A program made the position numbers and the translations under genes. The notes below the pieces were generated by a model, which was not told the origin of the DNA, made no database searches, and saw only the letters and a list, made by a program, of their open reading frames with translations. Below, one piece after another: positions 23,456-28,860 of a stretch of 28,860 nt of DNA; the first letter of the stretch is position 1; every line of letters starts with the position of its first letter. Origin of the DNA: an uncultured Sutterella sp. (GTDB taxonomy: Bacteria; Pseudomonadota; Gammaproteobacteria; Burkholderiales; Burkholderiaceae_F); contig CAKQON010000016.1 in the NCBI GenBank assembly GCA_934255515.1, forward strand, positions 1-28,860, in the 5' to 3' direction.

Positions 23456-24415
23456 TCACCCCTTCAGCTGGAACTGAATCGGAAAGCGGAGCCTTACGGT
23501 TCCTTTCGGCTGACTCCAGCGCGACTCCGCGTCCGCAACGGCACGCAGCGCCGCCTTGTCGAGCATCGGGTGTCCGGCTGACTTGAAGATTCTGAGTTCC
23601 GTAAGCTTGCCGCTCTGGTTCACGATGAACTGAACCACGGCCGTGCCCTCGATGCTGAACATTCTCGCCTTTCTCGGATAGTGAAGAGAAGCTTCCACTG
23701 CGCGCTTCACTTCCGAGAGGAAGGGATCATCGACTTCGCCATAGACAAGCGTGGAGATGCCGTTCTCTGCACGCGCCGTCTGGGCGCCGACAGGTTGAGC
23801 AGCAGGCCCAGGGGCAATGGCTTTGGGCGCCGCGGCGGCCTGAGGCGCATCCGCCTTCTTCGGCGTCTCAACGGCCTTCACCTTTTCAACCTTCGGCTTC
23901 TCGACCTTCTTTTCAACCCGTTTTTCAGGCTTTGGCTTCGGCCTTTCAACCGGCTTCACCACTTCCTTTTTGACGGGCTTCGGAGGTTCGGGCTTCGGCT
24001 CAGGCTTGGGTTCCGGCTTGGGCGGTTCCGGCACGGGTTCCGGCTCAGGCTCCGGTTCAGGCTCCGGAATCGGCTCTGGTTCTGGCTCGGGCTCAGGAAT
24101 CGGTTCCGGTTCGGGCGGCGGCGCCTCGGGTTCGGGTTCCGGCTGAGGCGGTTCTGGTTCCGGCTCGGGCTCTGGTTCCGGCGCTGCCTCGGGCTGCGGC
24201 TCAGGAGCAACCTCTTCCTGCGGCGCTCCGCCGCCGGAAATCTGGGCGAACGACAACGAGACCGACGCCACTTGGCCCGACGGCTTATAAGTAAGCGCCG
24301 GCGCGCTCCAGAACATCACCCAGATGAGCGGCGCGTACACGCAGCACGCAAGAAGGAACGACTGAACGGAGCGCTCAGTGTCCTTCTTTTTCTGTTGCGA
24401 TGGTGAAGTTTTCAT
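23456..24415 (-). CDS. tonB: TonB energy-transducing protein
   Basis: TonB spans the periplasm and passes proton-motive energy from ExbBD to outer-membrane receptors. The 319 residues start with a basic segment and one membrane anchor (about 17-37, [17 protein letters not shown]). A very long rigid linker follows, with an acidic Glu-Pro repeat at about 70-132 and then a basic Lys-Pro repeat at about 132-182. The C-terminal TonB domain (about 228-319) includes [20 protein letters not shown], which matches the conserved YPxxA region. ATG 24415 lies inside the end of exbD (41-bp overlap), so translation is probably coupled. An ATG-independent start further upstream at 24439 would overlap exbD even more. 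Confidence 0.92.
   Translation of the reverse strand: MKTSPSQQKKKDTERSVQSFLLACCVYAPLIWVMFWSAPALTYKPSGQVASVSLSFAQISGGGAPQEEVAPEPQPEAAPEPEPEPEPEPPQPEPEPEAPPPEPEPIPEPEPEPEPIPEPEPEPEPEPVPEPPKPEPKPEPKPEPPKPVKKEVVKPVERPKPKPEKRVEKKVEKPKVEKVKAVETPKKADAPQAAAAPKAIAPGPAAQPVGAQTARAENGISTLVYGEVDDPFLSEVKRAVEASLHYPRKARMFSIEGTAVVQFIVNQSGKLTELRIFKSAGHPMLDKAALRAVADAESRWSQPKGTVRLRFPIQFQLKG
23870..24208. repeat. Low-complexity Glu-Pro/Lys-Pro coding repeat in tonB
   Basis: Degenerate 6-bp units (GGCTCC, GGTTCC, GGCTCA on the plus strand, coding Glu-Pro on the minus strand) repeat dozens of times, strongest at 24020-24208. The array is prone to slippage and length change while staying in frame. Confidence 0.85.
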
Positions 24416-24770
24416 GGTTGTTCGCCTTGAAGAGGTCAATCACCTGAATGAAGCGGTCGAATTTCGATTCTTTGTCAATGCGTAGCAGTACGCGCTGCTC
24501 GCGGGGCATGTTGGCGATCACGTCGTTCAGCTCGTCGAACGACATCTTTTCGCCGTCCCAGAAGAAGTCTCCGGCAGCATCCACCTGCACGAGCTTCGGA
24601 TGCTGACCGGCCTGCTGGGGAGCCGCTGCCGTTTTCGACTTCGGCAAATTGATCTGGATTTCGCCTTTGGCGATGAAGGTGGAAATCGACAGCACCATGG
24701 CCAGAAGCACCAGCATGATGTCGATAAAGGGAACGATATTGAGCGGTTCCTTTTTCGGGATCTCAATCAT
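24375..24770 (-). CDS. exbD: ExbD, TonB-system proton-channel subunit
   Basis: ExbD forms, with ExbB, the proton-driven motor that energises TonB. The 131-residue protein is near the usual 130-140. A single membrane helix (about 13-34) contains the essential Asp, D17, in [10 protein letters not shown], the position of Asp25 in E. coli ExbD. The periplasmic domain follows with KSKTAAAP and the [25 protein letters not shown] block. Its ATG directly abuts the exbB TAA stop, and GGGGAGCAG in exbB serves as Shine-Dalgarno. tonB starts within its 3' end. Confidence 0.94.
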   Translation of the reverse strand: MIEIPKKEPLNIVPFIDIMLVLLAMVLSISTFIAKGEIQINLPKSKTAAAPQQAGQHPKLVQVDAAGDFFWDGEKMSFDELNDVIANMPREQRVLLRIDKESKFDRFIQVIDLFKANNHENFTIATEKEGH

Positions 24771-25199
24771 TTACTGCTCCCCTTTGGCGTCCTTCCAGCG
24801 AGACGAGAGAACGTTGATCTTTCTCTGAAGGCCGTTGTAGATGATGAGGGTCGGGATTGCGACCGTAAGACCCAGTGCCGTCGCCTTAAGCGCGAGCGAA
24901 AGGCCCGTCATGATGTCGGACGCATTGATGTTTCCGGACTGGCCCATGTCGTAGAAGGTGATCATGATGCCGATCACCGTCCCGAGAAGCCCGACATAGG
25001 GGGCGTTCGAATAAATGATGTAGAGCGTGGTCAGATTGTTGGTGAGCGCTTCGTCGTACTCGTCCTTCGTCTCATAGTCCGAAGGGCGGCACTTCTTCAT
25101 GAACATCAGTCGCTCGATCGTGAGCCAGATCGTGATGAAGCCCATCAAGCCCAAAATGGCGAAGATCGCGTAGTCAACGCTTTCCTTGAGGAATTCCAT
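24771..25199 (-). CDS. exbB: ExbB, TonB-system proton-channel subunit (short form)
   Basis: This is the pentameric inner-membrane component of the ExbBD motor. The 142-residue protein is shorter than E. coli ExbB (244) and resembles the short type-2 ExbB proteins of about 140-150 residues known from Helicobacter and relatives. Three hydrophobic segments are seen (about 10-33, 54-80, 107-127). The MotA/TolQ/ExbB signature region is YVGLLGTVIGIMITFYDM and TALGLTVAIPTLIIYNGL, including the conserved Thr residues near the channel. GAGG lies before ATG 25199. It probably shares a transcript with the receptor upstream through a 134-base gap containing a hairpin. Confidence 0.93.
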   Translation of the reverse strand: MEFLKESVDYAIFAILGLMGFITIWLTIERLMFMKKCRPSDYETKDEYDEALTNNLTTLYIIYSNAPYVGLLGTVIGIMITFYDMGQSGNINASDIMTGLSLALKATALGLTVAIPTLIIYNGLQRKINVLSSRWKDAKGEQ

Positions 25200-25264
25200 T
25201 CTTTAAACCTCAGACAAACGGAAGTGAAGAGGGAAACGGGAAGCGCTCCCCGATTTACAGTTTC

Positions 25265-25293
25265 GGCTCGACCGGCGGGAAAGCCGATCGAGC
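25265..25293 (-). terminator. Hairpin between receptor gene and exbB
   Basis: GGCTCGACCGGC (25265-25276) pairs with GCCGATCGAGCC (25282-25293) with one mismatch. No good T-tract follows on the minus strand, so it may attenuate transcription or mark an RNA-processing site rather than stop transcription fully. Confidence 0.45.
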
Positions 25294-25333
25294 CCGTGAT
25301 TAAAGATCCTTTCGTCAGACGCTTATGCGTTCA

Positions 25334-27403
25334 TCAGAAGGAGTAGGTGTAGGAGACCCAGAGGTTGCGCCCGTCCAGGTAGTCGCGATAGGCGTTGGCA
25401 TACCCGTCGCCCGTCAGATTCTCGACCCAGTCAAGACCCACATCCGTCACGTTGTTGAGCGCGACCGCAAACGTATGGTTCTTCGCCCAAACATAGGACG
25501 CACCGATGTCGAGAATCGTGTAGTTCTTGTACTTGTCGAGATTGGCAGATCCCTTCGTCGACTGACGTTCAGCATCAAACTTCGATGTTGTTTTGATGTA
25601 CGCGTTGAAGGTCTGGTAGTCGTAGTCAAGACGAGCCGTCAGAGAGTGGCGCGGCAGTTCGTTGGGCCGCTTGCTGTCTGACCAATCGGTAATCCCACCA
25701 TTAGTTGCATTGCGACTCGTCAGATCGCCCGAACGAATTTCCGCATCGGTAAAGGTATAGCCGCCCGAGAAGCGGAAGCCGTAGAAGGACGCCGTATTGA
25801 GTAGAACTTCAAAGCCTTTCGAGCGCACCTTGCCGTTGTTGACGTCCTGCGTATCACCATTGGCATTAATCGTTTCTGTATCCAGCTGATTCTTGAAATC
25901 CGTCCAGAAGACGCCGAGCGTCAGGCTGAAGGCGCTCGGCAGCTGCAGCGTCGTGGAGAGTTCGTAGCTCCAGCTTTCTTCCGGATCCAGATCCGGATTG
26001 CCATAAACTTTCGTTCCGTCTTTGTTGTTGTAGCTGTAGACACCGTCGGTCAGCTTTTTGATAGCAGGTGTTTTATACCCATTCGCGACGCCGCCCTTGA
26101 AGCTGATGATCTCCGTCGGCTTGTAGACGAGATAGGCTCGGGGAGAAACGTGCGCGCCAAAGATGTCGCTCCAGTGCAAACGACCGCCAAGAGTCGCGAT
26201 CCACTCTTCATTGATGAAGTACTCTCCTTCCGCAAAGGCCGAAAGAATCGTTTGATCAAGATCGAGCTTGGTGCTTGAAGTATTGTCCTCAAAAGTTTCG
26301 TATTCACCCTCAAGGCCGCTAGAAAGCATAAGGTTCCCGTTGGAACCAAAATCCATGGGCGTCGTGAGCTTGGTGTTGAACATGTAGCTGCGGCTCGCCA
26401 TCATAGGGCTGCCGGACGCTTCTTTCCAAGGTCCAGCCAAACCCTTTGGACTACTCTTGGTTTTGACCTGTTCGAGTGCGTTGTACTGCACGTAGCTGTC
26501 AAGTGTGCCGATGTCGTACTTGCCCTGATGCCCGATTACGGCGTTGTACTTGTTCCACCAACGATACGTCTCGATGCTGTTCTTGCTAGTATTCCTAGCA
26601 CCGCCCTTATAGCGCGTATAGTCGGCATCGACATAGAGATCGTTTGTGGGATTTAGCGTCATGTCGAGACGTCCGCCGATATTGCCCGTAAACCCTTCCG
26701 TAGGTGAATGCGTGGCATAGGGATTCCCGCTTGTGACCCCGGGCTTTTTAAGTCCGGATGCATCACGCCCCAAATAACGCGCGCGCAGCTGCAGCGAAAG
26801 CGCATCTTCCTTGATAGGCACGCCGAGGTAAACACTCGATCCCCAGCGATTTCCGTAACTGTCGTCATCGTCGAACTGCGTGCGATCCACCGAAATGGAA
26901 CCCGTGAACTTTTCCGGATGCTTCTTCGTGATGATATTCACGACGCCGCCCACAGCGTCCGAACCCCAGACGGTAGACGCCGGCCCGCGAATCACTTCGA
27001 TGCGCTCAATAGCGCCGACGGGCGGCATGAAGACGCGCCCCGGGTCAAAGCCGTTATTGACCATACTCGTCGACGTATTCTGCTTACGGCCGTCAACAAG
27101 AATCAGCGTGTAGGCAGAACCGAAGCCGCGGATCGCAATGTCGGCGGCGCCCATTTTGTTGGTAGAGATGTCCACGCCCGGAACATCGCCGATGGCGGAA
27201 CCAAGGTCGGAAACAGGCTTCGTCGCGAGTTCCTTTTCCGTAATCACGGAAACACTCGCGGGCGCTTCGCGCGTGTCCTGCGCATAGCCGGCAGCGGAAA
27301 CAACGGAAGTGTCGAGAGTGGTGTAGTCGTCATCGGCGGCGAAGGCGGCGGAAACTGCCATCGCAAGCGGGAGCATGACGAGAGCTTTGCGGTTGTAGTT
27401 CAT
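25334..27403 (-). CDS. TonB-dependent outer-membrane receptor
   Basis: This 22-strand-type receptor probably imports a ferric siderophore or haem. Iron is suggested by the two Fur-like sites upstream and the exbBD-tonB genes downstream. The 689-residue precursor has a signal peptide (1-23), a TonB-box-like DTSVVSA (31-37) and a plug domain (about 45-160) with VSVITEKEL, ADIAIRGFG, LVDGRKQN, IERIEVIRGPAS and GGVVNIITKK. A beta-barrel follows and ends in the typical aromatic C-terminus (VSYTYSF). The overall pattern is FepA/CirA-like, but no ligand can be assigned. The ATG has no good Shine-Dalgarno, and the leader from the proposed promoter is long (about 135 bases). A truncated paralogue lies upstream. 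Confidence 0.93.
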   Translation of the reverse strand: MNYNRKALVMLPLAMAVSAAFAADDDYTTLDTSVVSAAGYAQDTREAPASVSVITEKELATKPVSDLGSAIGDVPGVDISTNKMGAADIAIRGFGSAYTLILVDGRKQNTSTSMVNNGFDPGRVFMPPVGAIERIEVIRGPASTVWGSDAVGGVVNIITKKHPEKFTGSISVDRTQFDDDDSYGNRWGSSVYLGVPIKEDALSLQLRARYLGRDASGLKKPGVTSGNPYATHSPTEGFTGNIGGRLDMTLNPTNDLYVDADYTRYKGGARNTSKNSIETYRWWNKYNAVIGHQGKYDIGTLDSYVQYNALEQVKTKSSPKGLAGPWKEASGSPMMASRSYMFNTKLTTPMDFGSNGNLMLSSGLEGEYETFEDNTSSTKLDLDQTILSAFAEGEYFINEEWIATLGGRLHWSDIFGAHVSPRAYLVYKPTEIISFKGGVANGYKTPAIKKLTDGVYSYNNKDGTKVYGNPDLDPEESWSYELSTTLQLPSAFSLTLGVFWTDFKNQLDTETINANGDTQDVNNGKVRSKGFEVLLNTASFYGFRFSGGYTFTDAEIRSGDLTSRNATNGGITDWSDSKRPNELPRHSLTARLDYDYQTFNAYIKTTSKFDAERQSTKGSANLDKYKNYTILDIGASYVWAKNHTFAVALNNVTDVGLDWVENLTGDGYANAYRDYLDGRNLWVSYTYSF

Positions 27404-27545
27404 TGTTGTCGAATGCGTGCGTAAGACCTCGCTTCAATGCCTGGAGACGCTAATTCCGTTCCGACCGCGGGCCTTATGGTTGATGGTGCTAGGCGCGCCA
27501 AGGCCTCTTCAGACCTCCGAGCGCGTCCCGCTCGAATAGTACTCA

Positions 27546-27573
27546 AATGTAAATGAGTTTCATTCCCTTGTAA
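27546..27573 (-). promoter_or_regulatory. Candidate receptor promoter overlapping a Fur-like site
   Basis: On the minus strand TTACAA (27573-27568), a 16-base spacer and TACATT (27551-27546) make a moderate sigma70 promoter. Its spacer is filled by the inverted repeat AATGA-GTT-TCATT. The predicted start, near 27539, gives a 135-base leader. Confidence 0.45.
27552..27564. promoter_or_regulatory. Fur-box-like site 1
   Basis: AATGAGTTTCATT is a perfect 5+3+5 inverted repeat matching the core of the Fur consensus (AATGATAATCATT) at 10 of 13 positions. It lies about 150 bases upstream of the receptor ATG. Confidence 0.55.
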
Positions 27574-27664
27574 TGAGTCGCTTCAGCTCTCTCTCAAAAC
27601 GACATACAAATTATTGATTCCCAAAAAAACAATAGGATGAAACCCTACTTCTCCTGCCGCAAAC

Positions 27665-27679
27665 GAATGAAAATCATTC
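27665..27679. promoter_or_regulatory. Fur-box-like site 2
   Basis: GAATGAAAATCATTC is a perfect 6+3+6 inverted repeat. Its core AATGAAAATCATT matches the Fur consensus core at 12 of 13 positions. It is 262 bases upstream of the receptor ATG and about 170 bases past the stop of the truncated paralogue. Confidence 0.7.
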
Positions 27680-27781
27680 TTATTTAATTGTAAGAAAATG
27701 TAATTTAGTTGCGTCTCATTCTAAAGAACTATGCTTAAAGCATCACATGAGAGAGTTTCAGCGTCTTTAGCAGAAGAACCC

Positions 27782-27809
27782 GCCCGACCATCCTTTACGG
27801 CGGTCGGGC
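27782..27809 (-). terminator. Hairpin after the truncated receptor gene
   Basis: GCCCGACC (27782-27789) pairs with GGTCGGGC (27802-27809). On the minus strand it is followed by GGGTTCTTCT, a poor T-tract. It sits 40 bases past the receptor stop and is probably its old terminator. Confidence 0.55.
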
Positions 27810-27848
27810 TAAGAAGGGAATGCCACCTCTCAGGCATCCCTGCCTTCA

Positions 27849-28791
27849 TCAGAAGGAATAGGTGTACGAGAACCAGAAATTGCGGCCCTCAAAATAGTCG
27901 CGATAGAGGTTCTGATAGCCAGAAATCTTCCCGTCCTTGTACGATGGCGTCCAGTCGTAGAACTCCTTGTCGAAGAGGTTGTTGACCGTCAGGGCGAAGT
28001 TGTGATTCTTCTGGTAGCGATAACTGAGACCGAGGTCGGCGACAACATAGTCGTTGTATTCGGGATATTTCGTCGCATCGGGCACGCTCTTGCCGGTATT
28101 GGCCATATCCATCTTGGCGCGTACGCGCAGGAATGTGCCGAAGCCGCCGTTTTCATAACTCAGCTTCGCGGAAATGACATGCTCGGGAAGCGAGCTCAAG
28201 GGCTTGCCGTTATCTTCGCCCGACTTGATCTCAGACTTCGTGCAGGTGTAGCTGCCCGGTAGGCTGAACCCATTGAAGACGGCTGATGAGAAAAGGACCT
28301 CGATGCCCCTGGCTTCAACCGTGCCGATATTGATGCGTCGCTCGATGTCAATGGCCTTGTCATATCCATCCATGTACCAAGTCGAGTCCTCGTAGTCGAT
28401 CTTGTTCTTGAAGTCCGTGAAGAAGCCCGACACAGTGAGACTGCCGACGCTCGGGAAGGCAAGCGTTCCGGGAAGTTCGTAGTTCCAGGACTCTTCAGGC
28501 TCAAGATCCGGATTGCCGAATCTCGGATCATTGTTTGGCCTGCCCCCGTTGACTTCATAAATGCCGTCTGTGAGTTCCTTCACGCTCGGCACCTTGTAGC
28601 CGCCGGCAACGCCGCCCTTGAAGGAAAGAACCTCATTCGGCTTGAACACAAGGTATGCGCGCGGCGTCACGTGCGTTCCGAAGATATCGCCCCCGGTGAG
28701 GCGGGCGCCGACCGTCGTGCTCCAGTATTCATTGAAGAAATACTCGCCCTCCAGGAAGCCTGAAATCTGCATCTGGTCAAGCTCCATTAGA
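27849..28791 (-). pseudogene. Truncated TonB-dependent receptor, C-terminal barrel only
   Basis: About 313 residues align along their whole length with the last ~305 residues of the intact receptor downstream (shared blocks include LDQ, EGEYF, TPRAYLV/SPRAYLV, LSFKGGVA, NPDLEPEESW, DFKN and the terminal SYTYSF). The signal peptide, TonB box, plug and first half of the barrel are missing. Upstream of the LDQ block the frame meets a TGA (28796-28794), and the similarity stops where an insertion-sequence end begins. Without a signal peptide this remnant cannot reach the outer membrane. Whether the missing half survives beyond the insertion is outside the window. Confidence 0.85.
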
Positions 28792-28860
28792 TGTCATACT
28801 AACTTTCGCCACCCATTCAACCTTTCATGGAGTGGCAAAACATGCGATATTCGCAGGAGT
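28792..28860 (+). mobile_element. Left end of a second insertion sequence, running off the window
   Basis: Receptor similarity ends at about 28787-28791, and new sequence starting TGTCATACTAACTTTCGCC follows. A start-codon context for a transposase-like N-terminus comes about 50 bases later. An element beginning with TG and a short untranslated end fits the IS3 family, but the other end and any duplication are not visible, so the family is a guess. Confidence 0.55.
28842..28860 (+). CDS. Probable transposase start, truncated by window end
   Basis: Only six codons are visible (MRYSQE). Such a start is common in the helix-turn-helix OrfA subunits of IS3-type and in IS630-type transposases. GGAG (28829-28832) lies 9 bases before the ATG. 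An in-frame ATG at 28827 would add five residues and lose the Shine-Dalgarno. The identification rests on position in a probable insertion sequence and this short motif. Confidence 0.4.

Larger units (their letters stand above)
27404..27848. other. 445-bp regulatory region between two receptor genes
   Basis: No gene is supported here. It holds the hairpin at 27782-27809, two Fur-like sites (27552-27564 and 27665-27679), a candidate promoter around the first, and a GC-rich leader (27404-27540) with several short self-complementary parts. I could not match the leader to a cobalamin or other known riboswitch. The segment 27540-27730 is distinctly AT-rich compared with the rest of the window. Confidence 0.6.

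Noticed and set aside
24000..24200. CRISPR-like or tandem-repeat array
   Set aside because: The repetition is a degenerate Glu-Pro codon repeat within tonB with no spacers.
23681..24406. Long plus-strand frame rich in Arg, Phe and Leu opposite tonB
   Set aside because: It is the antisense shadow of the Glu-Pro repeat, with no ribosome-binding site, and composition follows directly from the repeat.
27404..27540. Cobalamin riboswitch in the receptor leader
   Set aside because: I could not find the conserved B12-box or the characteristic core, and Fur-like sites suggest iron rather than B12.

Overview
The window is a 28.9 kb, GC-rich stretch of bacterial chromosome. It looks like a betaproteobacterium of the order Burkholderiales, and a gut-type member of the Sutterellaceae would fit. 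This placement is inferred from the tripartite-tricarboxylate (Bug/TctC) binding protein, the thioredoxin-reductase-like ferredoxin-NADP reductase, the EttA, TrmB and BepA sequences and the strong G/C third-position codon use. No rRNA or taxonomic marker is present to settle it.

Layout, left to right. (1) 1-2057: tRNA-Lys(CTT) with its terminator, then the methionine ABC transporter genes metN-metI, which overlap by 8 bp and have no metQ beside them. (2) 2206-6720: trmB with a clear sigma70 promoter, uppP, a UPF0149/YecA-type protein with a SEC-C zinc tail, and the ABC-F translation factor ettA behind a large near-palindrome. (3) 6711-10743: a small kinase-fold protein, a 134-residue protein of unknown function, a single-domain Usp, a tandem-domain Usp and an orphan LuxR/NarL-type response regulator with a degenerate receiver. 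(4) 10754-16591: moaC, a periplasmic M48 protease (bepA-like), a type-2 ferredoxin-NADP reductase, the Mrp/ApbC Fe-S carrier and an orphan Bug-type solute-binding protein. (5) 16597-18231: a complete, apparently recent ISAs1-like insertion sequence with 17-bp terminal inverted repeats and a 10-bp target-site duplication. (6) 18388-23364: metG, a SulP-STAS anion transporter and scpA. (7) 23456-28860: an iron-uptake island on the minus strand with a TonB-dependent receptor, exbB, exbD and tonB downstream of two Fur-like operators. It is preceded by a second, paralogous receptor that has lost its N-terminal half where another insertion sequence begins at the right edge of the window.

Most of the window is ordinary housekeeping sequence. 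The parts worth a second look are the two insertion sequences (especially the promoter/hairpin leader of the complete one), the decayed receptor paralogue, the paired Fur-like sites, the 39-bp dyad between the kinase-like gene and ettA, and the Usp/response-regulator neighbourhood with its long structured leader. I did not find a convincing undescribed multi-gene system. The closest candidate is the cluster of kinase-like gene, unknown 134-residue protein and Usp genes, and its co-function is only an inference from adjacency.
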